Shown here piece by piece: positions 8,906 through 18,048 of a stretch of 64,000 nt of DNA (positions are counted from its first letter, which is position 1; each line of letters starts with the position of its first letter). A model generated the notes under the pieces. It was not told where the DNA came from. It did no database searches and worked only from the letters and a program-made list of their open reading frames with translations. Source of the DNA: Helicobacter ganmani (GTDB lineage Bacteria; Campylobacterota; Campylobacteria; Campylobacterales; Helicobacteraceae); the NCBI RefSeq assembly GCF_003364315.1, contig NZ_NXLS01000003.1:1-64000 (forward strand). The letters are read 5' to 3'. Position numbers and translations under genes: made by a program.

Positions 8906-9832
8906 CTAAACGCCCCCCCCCCCAGAAATTGTTTGCCAAGATCTCACATCAAAATCCACCATTTTTTCCAATTCTTCTATGTCAAATTTAAAAATCTCTT
9001 GCAAAATTTTTTCACAATCTTGTGGTATTGCTTCTTTTTTGCCTTTGAGATTCTCTTGAAGTTGCAAATATTTTTGTTTGTCTTGAATCTCTACATTTTC
9101 CTCTTTGCGAATATCATTTATTAAAAATCTGAATTTATCTCCGCCAAAATAATCTCTTAGCTCCTTTTGCACTTTAGCACTTACCACACTTGGGCTTGCG
9201 TGAATTGGTGCAGGTAGTGGCATAAAAGCGGTATCTAAAAGCCCCAAGAAACGATAAATCTTGAAAAGTGGCTCTAAATTGTCATTAGAGAGAGATTCTG
9301 ACTTAATACATAAAATCTGCTCTTTGGGGAAAAATTCTAAAAATTCTTTAAGCTGCTTAGCATAAAATCCTCTGCCTGTGTAATCATAAGGTTGAATCTC
9401 ACTCCAAATCCCATGTGATTCTTTGATTCTAATTTTTTCTCGCTTGATTGCATCGTAAAAACTCAATTCCTCTAAACCCTGCAGTGCAGTAAAGCGATAA
9501 TTCCCCCACGCTCTTTGAATAGGATTGCGCAACATAAAGATAAATTTCATTTGCGGAAAATCCTTAGCAATCCTTTGAGCAACTCTTGCTCCGCCATAGA
9601 GATAGGAGCTAGAACGCTCTCCAACAGCCCTTTTATCTTCAGATGCTTCGCTGAAATATTCTTTTAAATACCACTCTAGCCCCTTTGCATATTCCCAACT
9701 CTTGTAGTAATAATGAGGCTCTGGGATTCTTCGCTTTGGCAAATAGACTTCGGAATGTTGAATAAGAAGCTCATATAAATAACTTGTTCCACCTGCGGCA
9801 GTGCCACCGATAATAAAATTAGGAGTTTTCAC
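8906..9832 (-). CDS. PAPS-dependent sulfotransferase with tract-variable C-terminus
   Basis: 308-residue sulfotransferase. The 5'-phosphosulfate loop is GGTAAGGTSYL (residues 9-19), and the 3'-phosphate motif is RNPIQRAWGNYRF with GERSSSYL before it. It would transfer sulfate from PAPS to a glycan hydroxyl in the cytoplasm. The start is GTG at 9832 with AGGAGGG just upstream. The last codons are the tract at 8913-8923, giving an ending SGGGGV. With 10 G the end is SGGGAFS. With 12 G the frame gains about 19 residues and its TGA overlaps the ATG of the next gene. All lengths keep the catalytic domain, so the tract affects the tail and coupling rather than ON/OFF. Confidence 0.85.
   Translation of the reverse strand: MKTPNFIIGGTAAGGTSYLYELLIQHSEVYLPKRRIPEPHYYYKSWEYAKGLEWYLKEYFSEASEDKRAVGERSSSYLYGGARVAQRIAKDFPQMKFIFMLRNPIQRAWGNYRFTALQGLEELSFYDAIKREKIRIKESHGIWSEIQPYDYTGRGFYAKQLKEFLEFFPKEQILCIKSESLSNDNLEPLFKIYRFLGLLDTAFMPLPAPIHASPSVVSAKVQKELRDYFGGDKFRFLINDIRKEENVEIQDKQKYLQLQENLKGKKEAIPQDCEKILQEIFKFDIEELEKMVDFDVRSWQTISGGGGV
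8913..8923. repeat. Poly-C(11) tract at sulfotransferase 3' end
   Basis: Eleven C on the plus strand at the extreme 3' end of the sulfotransferase gene. It changes the C-terminal residues and the distance to the next start. Confidence 0.88.
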
Positions 9833-9841
9833 GCTGCCCTC

Positions 9842-10447
9842 CTATGCCACAAGAGGGCTGGGGCTTTTAAGAAATCCCCCCCCCCCACACACTAATGGAT
9901 TTATATCTTTCATATTTCCTCCTATGTTTGTTGAAATAATTCTTGCAGGACACCCTGCAACTTTTGTATAAGGTGGGACATTTTTATTTACAAAGCTACA
10001 AGCCCCTACAATAGCTCCCTTTCCAATTGTAACGCCCATACTTATCACTGAATTAGGACCAATATAGCAGTAATCCTCTATTACAACAGGAGCATATTCA
10101 AGTGAGCCACCTCCTTGATGAGACCACTGCACACTATTGTGTGTATAAATCTGCACTCCAGCAGAAATAGAACAAAACTTACCAATTCTTAACCCCCCGC
10201 CTCCATCAAGAATACAAAAAGGACCAACAAAGGTATTTTCTCCTACTTGCACATCGCCAAAAACATAGACATTATCATAGCAGTTACTTCCCTCTCCCCA
10301 TTGTAAATAATTTGCCTTTTCCCAACGATTACTAAGATATTCATTCAAGGGCAAGACTCTATTATATTTTATCTTTTTTCTATCCCTCAAATAAGAAAAG
10401 AAACTAAATATCTTTCTTTTTTGCTTTAAAATATTTTTATTTTTCAT
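9842..10447 (-). CDS. Hexapeptide-repeat acetyltransferase with tract-variable C-terminus
   Basis: 201 residues. After a basic N-terminal ~45 residues there is a left-handed beta-helix acetyltransferase domain: DVQVGENTFVGPF, IYTHNSVQWSHQ (a histidine of the catalytic type), YIGPNSVISMGVTIGKGAIVGA and VPPYTKVAGCPAR. It should acetylate a sugar using acetyl-CoA. The gene ends in the tract at 9876-9886 (11 G coding) and then FLKSPSPLVA. With 10 G the tail becomes about 16 other residues and the stop overlaps the GTG start of the sulfotransferase gene (GTGA). With 12 G it stops three codons after the tract. The catalytic domain is unaffected. Confidence 0.8.
   Translation of the reverse strand: MKNKNILKQKRKIFSFFSYLRDRKKIKYNRVLPLNEYLSNRWEKANYLQWGEGSNCYDNVYVFGDVQVGENTFVGPFCILDGGGGLRIGKFCSISAGVQIYTHNSVQWSHQGGGSLEYAPVVIEDYCYIGPNSVISMGVTIGKGAIVGACSFVNKNVPPYTKVAGCPARIISTNIGGNMKDINPLVCGGGGFLKSPSPLVA
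9876..9886. repeat. Poly-C(11) tract at acetyltransferase 3' end
   Basis: Eleven C on the plus strand near the end of the acetyltransferase gene. It alters the tail and the spacing to the next gene. Confidence 0.88.
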
Positions 10448-10454
10448 TGCTTTC

Positions 10455-11537
10455 CTATGTTAAGAACTTTTGAATAGTTTGAGAAATATACTCTACATCA
10501 ACCCCCTTATAGCAAGGAAGTGTTAAAGTAGAATCTTCTAAAAATTTTGCATTCTTTTGAATCGCATTGTATTTATTCTTGCAAAAAGTTGTGCCACTTA
10601 AACAATAAGTGCCCAAAGTGCTTTCTATACCATTTTGATATAAATAAGTAATTAAATCATCTCTACAAATATTTTTTGGAACAACAAAAACCATAGACTG
10701 CACATTAAAAACTACTTCTTTATTAATTTCTTGAGCTTGGAATCCTAAAGGGTTCAAATATTGAATATATGCTTTCCTGATTTGGTTTCTTTCTTGAATG
10801 ATATTGTCTAGCTTTTTTAACTGCTTGATACCCATAACAGCTTGTAATTCTGGAAGTCTATAATTATAACCAAAATCCACAAAGTCAAATTTATCTTGAT
10901 GAAACACTGCTCCGTGATTTAATTTGATTTCAAAAAATTCCTTAAAACTTTCCTCATTAAAAACAACCGCCCCTCCTTCTCCTGTCGTTAAGAGTTTTCT
11001 AGGGTGAAAACTAAAACAACCCAACTCACCAAATGTGCCGGCTTTTTTACCGCACTCACTGCTGCCTATTGCACAAGCTGCGTCCTCTATCAATGGAATT
11101 TTATAATGCCGACATATTTCTTGAATCTTAGAAACACCACTAGGATTCCCTAGTGCATGCACAAAAATAACTGCTTTGGTCTTTTCAGAAATTTTCTTTT
11201 CAATCTCCTCTGGAAGCATATTAAAAGTAGATAAACAAACATCTGCAAATATCGGTTTAATTCCTAAATCCTCCAATACATTTGAAGTAGCAGGAAAGGA
11301 AAAGTCTGATACAATTACCTCATCTTGACTTTGCAGATTCAATGCCTTAAGGCAAATACTCAAAGCAGTAGTTGCTGATGTGGTTGCATAGGCATATTGG
11401 ATATTCATGTAATCTTGTAAATTTTGCATAAATTGCTGAATATATTTGCCCTTTGTCAGCCAACCAGAATCAAAAATCTCTTTAAAATCTTCCTTGACTT
11501 CGTCAAAATGAATATAAGGTTGAATTAACTTTATCAT
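10455..11537 (-). CDS. DegT/DnrJ/EryC1/StrS sugar aminotransferase
   Basis: 360-residue PLP-dependent nucleotide-sugar aminotransferase. The PLP lysine is K181 in SFHPRKLLTTGEGG; upstream EDAACAIGS carries the pyridoxal-binding aspartate. It converts a keto-sugar nucleotide to an amino sugar using glutamate. Its start overlaps the stop of the epimerase gene by four bases, and with the oxidoreductase and WbpD-like acetyltransferase it matches the WbpB/WbpE/WbpD logic: oxidise to a 3-keto sugar, aminate, acetylate. It is separate from the PseC candidate at the right end of the window. Confidence 0.88.
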   Translation of the reverse strand: MIKLIQPYIHFDEVKEDFKEIFDSGWLTKGKYIQQFMQNLQDYMNIQYAYATTSATTALSICLKALNLQSQDEVIVSDFSFPATSNVLEDLGIKPIFADVCLSTFNMLPEEIEKKISEKTKAVIFVHALGNPSGVSKIQEICRHYKIPLIEDAACAIGSSECGKKAGTFGELGCFSFHPRKLLTTGEGGAVVFNEESFKEFFEIKLNHGAVFHQDKFDFVDFGYNYRLPELQAVMGIKQLKKLDNIIQERNQIRKAYIQYLNPLGFQAQEINKEVVFNVQSMVFVVPKNICRDDLITYLYQNGIESTLGTYCLSGTTFCKNKYNAIQKNAKFLEDSTLTLPCYKGVDVEYISQTIQKFLT

Positions 11538-12502
11538 TTAATATGCTCCCGATACCATTGTATGCTTCGTTTTAAGCCTTCATCAAAAGGAGTTAGTTGA
11601 TAGTTAATTAAAGTTTTAATTTTCGCATTGCTTGCATTATGGCATTCTACATCAGAATTTCTAGCAGGTTTTTTTAAAATCTCCCCCTTAAAATCCATAA
11701 ACTTTACAATTTTATTGATGACTTCTTGGATGGAAATTTGCCCCTCTGTTGAAATATTGACACTTTCTCCCCTTGGCATTAAAGGATAAACTTTGATAAT
11801 TGCGTCAATCGTATCCTCTACATAGATAAAATCCCTGCTCTGCAAACCACTCCCATAAATCTCTGGTGAGACTCCTTTTAATATCCTATAAATTGTAATA
11901 GGAATCACTCCTGCTAAATAACCCTTATAATTTTGTCTAGGTCCATAATTATTAAAAGGTCTTACAATAAAAGAATCTAACCCAAACATAGAAACCCAAC
12001 TTTTCAAAGCTATATCAGCAGCAGCCTTACCTGCTGCGTAAGTTGTAGTTGGGTTAATAGGGTGCTGTTCGTCCATTGGCTCATAAACTGCACTACCATA
12101 GACTTCTGAAGTTGAAAAATGCACAAGCGTTTGGAACAAACCCTTTCTTTGTGTTTCTAAAAGGTTGAGCATTATTGCGCTATTGACGCTAAAGCTATTT
12201 TTCGGATTCACAAATGAATAATTAAGAGCTTTGGTGGCGCAATTAAAAACAATATCTATTTTATGTCGCTCAAAAATATATTCCACAGATGAAAGAATCT
12301 CCATATCGTCTTTATAGAAAATAATTCCTTTTTGAATAGCAGATTTTAGATTTTCTTCATTACCCAAAAATAAATTATCAACCACAATAACTTGTTTTGC
12401 CCTTTCTTCGAGCAGTTTATCTACTAAATGACTGCCAATAAAACCAGCTCCACCTGTAACAAGAATCACACTATCATAAATAGGCTTCCTTAAAGATTCC
12501 AT
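11534..12502 (-). CDS. NAD-dependent sugar epimerase/dehydratase (extended SDR)
   Basis: 322-residue extended short-chain dehydrogenase/reductase. The Rossmann motif GGAGFIGSH starts at residue 17 and the catalytic YAAGK is at Y155/K159. SRDFIYVEDTIDA and RPFNNYGPRQ are typical of the nucleotide-sugar epimerase/dehydratase family. It makes a keto intermediate or an epimer of a UDP- or dTDP-sugar. The ATG overlaps the oxidoreductase stop by one base. Which carbon is changed cannot be read from sequence. Confidence 0.85.
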   Translation of the reverse strand: MESLRKPIYDSVILVTGGAGFIGSHLVDKLLEERAKQVIVVDNLFLGNEENLKSAIQKGIIFYKDDMEILSSVEYIFERHKIDIVFNCATKALNYSFVNPKNSFSVNSAIMLNLLETQRKGLFQTLVHFSTSEVYGSAVYEPMDEQHPINPTTTYAAGKAAADIALKSWVSMFGLDSFIVRPFNNYGPRQNYKGYLAGVIPITIYRILKGVSPEIYGSGLQSRDFIYVEDTIDAIIKVYPLMPRGESVNISTEGQISIQEVINKIVKFMDFKGEILKKPARNSDVECHNASNAKIKTLINYQLTPFDEGLKRSIQWYREHIK

Positions 12503-13464
12503 TATAATCCTCTTTTAATTTGGGATTGAATCTCATAAGCAACTTCCATAGCCACTAAAGCATCTTTTGCCTGAACAACCTCTCTTTGATTGCCCCTACA
12601 AACTTCAATAAAATCAATCAATTCTAATAAAAGTGCTTCTCTTGGCTTCACATCAATAGTTTCCATTTTAGAAGTAATAGAAACATTTTCAAGATACTGC
12701 TCTAAAGATTGTTTATTTACAAAGACTTCTTTGCTTAAAAGATTGCAATCCACATACATATTATCACAAGTAACACTAATATATCGCATACGCTTTTCTG
12801 TGATACGACTAGCGGTAATGGAAGAAAACACACCATTTTTATGTGTAATGATTGCTCTTGCAAATTCTATCATCTCTCTCTCACAACAACCGTAAGCATA
12901 AATGTTATCCACTGCACCATTGAGATACAAAGCTAAATCAATATCGTGAATCATCAAATCTATCACAACATCTACATCAGTAATGCGACTGCTAATTTTA
13001 TTTGTCCTTGTAAAATCCATATTAATCACTACTTGACTATTATGGATTGCTTTTTTTAAGGCAGTAACTGCTGGATTATAACGCTCTATAAAACCTACTT
13101 GTAGGCACATATTGTGTTGTTGGACATATTGTGCGATCTTTTTGGTTGCCTCCAAAGTATGCGCTAAAGGTTTTTCAATAAAAATATTTTTTACTAATGG
13201 AGCAATCTTAAAGAAATAATCACTATGCGTAAAAGTAGGGGTTACAATAATCACACCATCTACCTTTTTCAAATCTTCATCAAGATTTGTTGAAAGTGGC
13301 ACTTGATATTGTTTAGCAATCTCTCTAGCAGAATCTTGAGCAATATCGTAAATAAAACTAATCTCAACATGCTTTAACATAGATAAAATGCGCAAATGAT
13401 TCTGCCCCATTCTGCCAACACCTAGTAAGCCGATTTTTATCCATTTGTCAGTTTGGCTTAGCAT
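12502..13464 (-). CDS. Gfo/Idh/MocA family sugar oxidoreductase
   Basis: About 320 residues. The N-terminal NAD-binding GVGRMGQNH is near residue 15, the EKPLAHT motif near 95, and a GFIERYNP segment begins the C-terminal domain. In the WbpB position it would oxidise C3 of a UDP-amino sugar so the aminotransferase can act. I prefer ATG 13464 (MLSQTDKW) to a TTG eight codons upstream; this start overlaps the end of the WbpD-like gene by 17 bases. It is followed directly by the epimerase gene. Confidence 0.83.
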   Translation of the reverse strand: MLSQTDKWIKIGLLGVGRMGQNHLRILSMLKHVEISFIYDIAQDSAREIAKQYQVPLSTNLDEDLKKVDGVIIVTPTFTHSDYFFKIAPLVKNIFIEKPLAHTLEATKKIAQYVQQHNMCLQVGFIERYNPAVTALKKAIHNSQVVINMDFTRTNKISSRITDVDVVIDLMIHDIDLALYLNGAVDNIYAYGCCEREMIEFARAIITHKNGVFSSITASRITEKRMRYISVTCDNMYVDCNLLSKEVFVNKQSLEQYLENVSITSKMETIDVKPREALLLELIDFIEVCRGNQREVVQAKDALVAMEVAYEIQSQIKRGL

Positions 13465-13945
13465 TGACTTTATTCCCCATTTTATCAATATAACTATAAT
13501 GTTTTGCTGGATTCCCTATTACAAGACTATAATCCTCTACATCTTTGGTCACCACGCTACCTGCAGCCACCATTGCATACTTGCCAATCGTAACACCGCA
13601 AACAATTGTGGCATTTGCACCAATACTTGCCCCTTTTCTGACAAGAGTTGGTGTTATCTCCCAATTTTCATTGAAAGCTCTAGGAATCTTATCGTTTGTA
13701 AAAGCAACATTTGGTCCAACAAACACATCGTCTTCCAAAGTAACCCCTTGAAAAACAGAGACACTATTTTGAATCTTGCATCTTGCACCAATGGAAACAT
13801 TTTCAGCAATATACACATCCTTAGAAAGGATACAATTTTTACCAATATTAGCAAACTCACGGATTTGGACATTCTGCCAAACCTTTGTTTCCTCTCCAAT
13901 TTTTGCCTCTTTTGCAACATTTGCAGTAGAATGAATAAAAACCAT
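13448..13945 (-). CDS. WbpD/QdtC-like nucleotide-sugar N-acetyltransferase
   Basis: 165-residue hexapeptide-repeat acetyltransferase. It has the segments typical of WbpD and QdtC: TKVWQNVQI, KIQNSVSVFQGVTLEDDVFV, GPNVAFTNDKIPRAF and IVCGVTIGKYAMVAAGSVV. It acetylates the new amine made by the aminotransferase of the same cluster. The ATG and part of its ribosome binding site lie inside an inverted repeat at 13944-13973, so translation may be controlled. It is the first gene of the nucleotide-sugar block after the radical SAM genes. Confidence 0.85.
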   Translation of the reverse strand: MVFIHSTANVAKEAKIGEETKVWQNVQIREFANIGKNCILSKDVYIAENVSIGARCKIQNSVSVFQGVTLEDDVFVGPNVAFTNDKIPRAFNENWEITPTLVRKGASIGANATIVCGVTIGKYAMVAAGSVVTKDVEDYSLVIGNPAKHYSYIDKMGNKVNAKPN

Positions 13946-13973
13946 AAAAAACCTTTTATTTAGGTTTTTTATT
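13944..13973 (-). promoter_or_regulatory. Inverted repeat covering ribosome binding site and start
   Basis: Perfect 10-bp arms (ATAAAAAACC / GGTTTTTTAT) around a 9-base loop. In the minus-strand message the downstream arm contains the GG of the AAAGG ribosome binding site and the first bases of the ATG at 13945. It could hide the start, or act as a weak terminator between the radical SAM block and the nucleotide-sugar block. Only two GC pairs, so it is weak. Confidence 0.5.
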
Positions 13974-14011
13974 ATCTCACAAGATAACTTAAAAAAACAA
14001 TTTTAATTTAA

Positions 14012-15300
14012 CTACAAGATTCCATCTTGCTTCATTTTAGTAACGAGATTGTTTTGATACATATAAAGCAATACATCATCAGGTAACATAGAAATTTTTT
14101 CTGGGATAGAAAAATATCTTTTCAACCTTGCATTCGTAATCTCAAAATATCCCTTATAAATATTCATTGTGTTTTTATCTATCACTCTAGTTCTATAAGA
14201 GGGACACCTATAACACAATCCATTGAGTGCAGATTCAACAAATTCACTATTAATTGCCTTTATTGCATCATCTAAACTATTGATATAAATATTTTGAGTT
14301 TTGCTTTCTAAAGCTTTTGGATAAGATGCCATATAGCAACAAGCCATAATATCACCATTGACTTGGATAATGCATCCTCCAAAATCCTCACATAGCAGAA
14401 TCGGGTAGCGACTATTTCTATCACTTTGTTGTTCCCTATCATCAAAAGTTGTTTCTCGAATCTTTACAATCTGATTTACATTAGCAGATTTAAAGGTATC
14501 TAAAATCGTATCAAATTCATCGTGATTTTGGATTTGCTCTACAAAATTAACTTGCTTATAAACATTGGATAATTCACCAATTAAAAAAGGAGCATTTATT
14601 GTATTCTCAAACAACTTTTTATTACCCCCTCTTATGGATTGAAATAAATTAAAATCCAATGTATCAACACTTGCGCAAAGAATGCTTATATTAAAATTCT
14701 TTAGTTTTTTTATTGTTTCTTTATCCAACAAAGAAGCATTCGTGGTTACAGATACACTGACACCTAATTTGGTAGTATATTCCAAAAATTCCTCCCAATG
14801 AGGATACAAAAAGAATTCGCCTTGTGGCGTCAATCCTATGTTTGTTATTCCATATTCCACAATTTTATCTACAGCCATTTTTGCCATTTCTAAAGGCATA
14901 TTTTTATTTTTTAATTCAGGATTATTGGAATAATATTTCGTCTTATAAGGATTGTCTTTTCCGTGCCAAGGACACATTGGGCAATAATAATTACAGAAAG
15001 TTGTTACTTGTAATGTAATGGTAGTTGGCTTGAATTGAGTAATCAGGAGTTTGGCAATTTCATTGATTTGCTCTTGAGGTAAAAACTTTGGCGGTTCTTT
15101 ATCCCACTGATTGCTTTCCTCCCAAGATTCAGGAGATTCCAATAAATGATGACACGGATAACGAAAGAATAACCCCCCCCCCCCGCAGAATTAGCCTCTA
15201 TTAAATTATTGCTTTTATTATAATTTTCGCTCGTTACACAAAAAGATAAATTCTCATTTCTCCATTGTTCAAAAAGCGGTTGTAAAACTGCTGGTGTCAT
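14012..15300 (-). CDS. Radical SAM/SPASM protein 4, phase OFF
   Basis: Last of four tandem paralogues in transcription order. The ATG at 15300 opens an N-terminal module (MTPAVLQPLFEQWRNENLSF). The tract at 15173-15184 (12 G coding) breaks the frame; 13 or 10 would join it to LFFRYPCHHLLESPESW and the radical SAM domain. That domain carries the iron-sulfur motif CNYYCPMC (CxxxCxxC), GLTPQGEFFLYPHW, and a C-terminal SPASM-like set of cysteines (LLCEDFGG, MACCYM, LCYRCPS). The final ~24 residues ([18 protein letters not shown] and on) are shared by three of the four paralogues. SPASM enzymes often modify peptides or carbohydrates by radical chemistry. The substrate is unknown; the flagellar glycan context suggests a sugar or flagellin. 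Confidence 0.82.
15173..15184. repeat. Poly-C(12) contingency tract
   Basis: Twelve C on the plus strand, between the N-terminal module and radical SAM domain of radical SAM protein 4. OFF length; 10 or 13 is ON. Confidence 0.9.
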
Positions 15301-15365
15301 AAAAAGCCTTTGCTTGTTAGGATTCGAAGCTTGATTATAACATAAACTTTAGTTATCTTTCAATA

Positions 15366-16669
15366 CTACAAAATTCCATCTTGTTTCATTTTGGTAACGA
15401 GATTGTTTTGATACAACCATAATAAAATATGATTTGGGGTGCTTTGCAAATCTTTTGGAACCTTAAAATATTGTTTGAATTCTTGTTCATTTATAGCAAG
15501 ATATTTTCCTTCAATAGACATTTCTTTTTGTCGTTTAAAAGTCATTTGATACAAATCGCAGTTACAACACAACTTCATTACATCTTCATCTTTATTTACC
15601 ATTAAGGAATGTTGATAAGAAATTACTTCCTCTATGGAATGTTCTTTTAAAGAACAAACACCTAGTTTATGCTTGATATATTTATAGCGATTCGCAAAAC
15701 CACAACAAGTAACAAGATTTCCATCTATTAAAATCACAATATTATTATAAGCTCCACACAATCCGTGAATATATTGCTGTCTATTAATTGGTAGAATCGT
15801 CATTTCCTTATCGCAACTTGTATGCAATTCAATGCCACAAGAAATAAATTTCACATTAGAGTTTTCATAAAATTTAAGTACCTCCTCCTTTTCTCCAATA
15901 TTTGGCTGTTGTTGAACAAAATGCACGTGCGTATAAATTCCTGATTCTGCTGCAAGAATTGGAGCATTAATAGCGGTTTGATAATCCTTTTCTTTTGGGC
16001 TTCTCACTTTAGCATAAGTTTCTTGTTTGACAGAATCAATAGAGAAAATCAACTCATCAAACCTTATATCCTTAAGCTTAGCAATCACCTCTTTTGTGAG
16101 AAAAGAGCCATTAGTTGTTGCAGAAATCTTTAAACCCTTTGATTTAATGTAGCGACTAATTTCCTCCCAATAAGGATAGACAAAAAATTCTCCACTAGGA
16201 GACATTGCAACCATATTCGCACCATAATCCACTATTTTATCCACATAACCTTTCGCTTCCTCTAAGGGCATATTTTGGGGTTTCAAGCTTGGATTATCCT
16301 TGAAATATTTTCCCTCGTAACCCTCCCCGTGAAATGGACACATTGGGCAAACATAGTTACACTTTGTAGTTACTTGCAGATAAATTGTTTTGGGTTTGGC
16401 ATTACACAGGAGACAAGATGCGATTTTTTCTACCAATTCCTTTGAGATAAACAAGGGAGGCTCTCCATTCCAATTATTACGCTCCTCCCAATCTCCAAAA
16501 GACTCTAATAAATGGCTATTAGGATAACTAATCCCCCCCCCCCCGACAGATTATTGGAATCTTTGTTATAAATTCCATTTACTTTATTGTAATTTTTGTT
16601 ATTAACACAAAAACAAACTCCTTCTTTTCTAAGTCGTTCAAAAAGCGGTTGTAAAACTGCTGGTGTCAT
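15366..16669 (-). CDS. Radical SAM/SPASM protein 3, phase OFF
   Basis: Starts at ATG 16669 with the shared module MTPAVLQPLFERLRKEGVCF. It runs about 43 residues to the tract at 16533-16544 (12 G), and then stops about 9 codons later. With 10 or 13 G it continues as ISYPNSHLLESFGDWEER into a complete radical SAM domain: [54 protein letters not shown] cysteine-rich C-terminal SPASM region follows (LVTCCGF, KLCCNCDLYQM). The body is very close to radical SAM protein 1 over long stretches, so the two look like a recent duplication. The tail LVTKMKQDGIL matches paralogues 2 and 4. Confidence 0.82.
16533..16544. repeat. Poly-C(12) contingency tract
   Basis: Twelve C on the plus strand inside radical SAM gene 3. 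OFF length; 10 or 13 restores the frame. Confidence 0.9.
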
Positions 16670-16733
16670 AAAAAGCCTTTACTTATGAGATTCAAAGCTT
16701 GATTGTAACATAAATTTTAGTTGTCTTTCAATA

Positions 16734-18038
16734 TTACAAGATTCCATCTTGCTTCATTTTGGTAACGAGATTGTTTTGATACATATAAAGTAAAACATCA
16801 TCGGGTAAAGAAGAGATTTTCTCTGGGATACAAAACCAAATCTCTCTACCAAAATTTCTTAAAACAAAATATCCCTTTTCTACCCTTTTTTCTTGAGTGC
16901 TTACAATGCTTGGAACATAAGCACCACACTTTTTACACTTATCAATCATTAAAGGATTCTTTGCTAAAAAATTGTGCAACTTGTCTAAAGATTCTCCAAA
17001 AGTTTTATCATTTAGCACATTGGGTAGATTGTTTTTAATTTCATTGATAAAATAATACATAGAACAACAACCCACAAGCGTTCCATCTAATAAAATAATG
17101 TATTCATTACCTGCGCACAATCCGTGAATATAATGTGTTGCTTCACGAAATTCTCTTACTCTTTTGATATTCTTATCACTTACCTCACATTCAAATCCAT
17201 TTCTAATCTGTTGGATTCTATGGGGACGATAATATTCAAGAACTTGCTTAAAGCCACCCTTATTGACTTTCTGCTCTGTAAAATGGACAGCAGTATAGAT
17301 TCCAATATTTTTAGCAATAATTGGAGCTTGCAAAGCATTTTTATAATATTTATGATTGGGGCTTCTTACTTGTTTATAAACTTCTTCATCAATAGAATCT
17401 ATACTAAAATTAATCTCATCTACTCTAGCATCTTTCAATTTATCTGCCATTTCTTTGTCCATTAATGACCCATTAGAAGTAAAAACAACATAAAAGCCTT
17501 TTGCTTTGCAATATTTAATAACCTCTATTAAATGGGGATACAAGAGAGGCTCACCTTGTGTTGTTAAACTAATACGAGAAATACCATAATCAGAAACTTT
17601 ATCAATAATTTTATACGCTTTCTCCAATTCCATATCACCAACAAATTGTGGATTATCTTGAAAATATGATTTCTCTCCAAGATACCCCTTGCCGTGGAAT
17701 GTACACATTGGACAAGCATAATTGCATTTGGAAGTTAAATATAAGGTTACAGAATAAATTTTTTTACGATTTTGGAGTAGCCATACTGCTATTTTTTCAA
17801 CTTGCCAACTAGGCAAATAATCTGGAATTTTATCATTCCAAAGATTGCTTTCTAACCATTTGCCCCCCCCCCCGCACAATTCATCAGGCAAAAAAGGGTA
17901 TCCTATTTGTGCATTCTCCTTTAGACTATCGGATAAATATAAAGATTCTGTTTTATTATAATTTTCATTTGTTACACAAAATGGAATCCCCTCCTTTCTC
18001 CATTGTTCAAAAAGTGGTTGTAAGATTATCGGTGTCAT
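16734..18038 (-). CDS. Radical SAM/SPASM protein 2, phase ON
   Basis: 434 residues in one frame. The N-terminal module is MTPIILQPLFEQWRKEGIPF. The tract at 17863-17873 (11 G) codes the Gly56-59 linker in ELCGGGGKWLE. The radical SAM cluster is C105/C109/C112 (CNYACPMC), followed by SLTTQGEPLLYPHL and EINFSIDSIDEEVYKQVRSP. SPASM-like cysteines lie in LCAGNEY, GCCSMYY and CKKCGAY. Here the tract falls about eight residues after the YP motif, whereas in the other three paralogues it falls before it. This copy is in frame and should be made. The next paralogue follows after 64 bases. Confidence 0.87.
   Translation of the reverse strand: MTPIILQPLFEQWRKEGIPFCVTNENYNKTESLYLSDSLKENAQIGYPFLPDELCGGGGKWLESNLWNDKIPDYLPSWQVEKIAVWLLQNRKKIYSVTLYLTSKCNYACPMCTFHGKGYLGEKSYFQDNPQFVGDMELEKAYKIIDKVSDYGISRISLTTQGEPLLYPHLIEVIKYCKAKGFYVVFTSNGSLMDKEMADKLKDARVDEINFSIDSIDEEVYKQVRSPNHKYYKNALQAPIIAKNIGIYTAVHFTEQKVNKGGFKQVLEYYRPHRIQQIRNGFECEVSDKNIKRVREFREATHYIHGLCAGNEYIILLDGTLVGCCSMYYFINEIKNNLPNVLNDKTFGESLDKLHNFLAKNPLMIDKCKKCGAYVPSIVSTQEKRVEKGYFVLRNFGREIWFCIPEKISSLPDDVLLYMYQNNLVTKMKQDGIL
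17863..17873. repeat. Poly-C(11) contingency tract
   Basis: Eleven C on the plus strand in radical SAM gene 2; the frame is open (ON). Confidence 0.9.
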
Positions 18039-18048
18039 TTTACTCCTT

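Noticed and set aside
15043-15142. Separate small gene made of the N-terminal module and shifted frame of radical SAM 4
   Set aside because: The module plus the TTG-started downstream frame are one gene split by the tract; the paralogues at 16734 and 18049 show the intact form.
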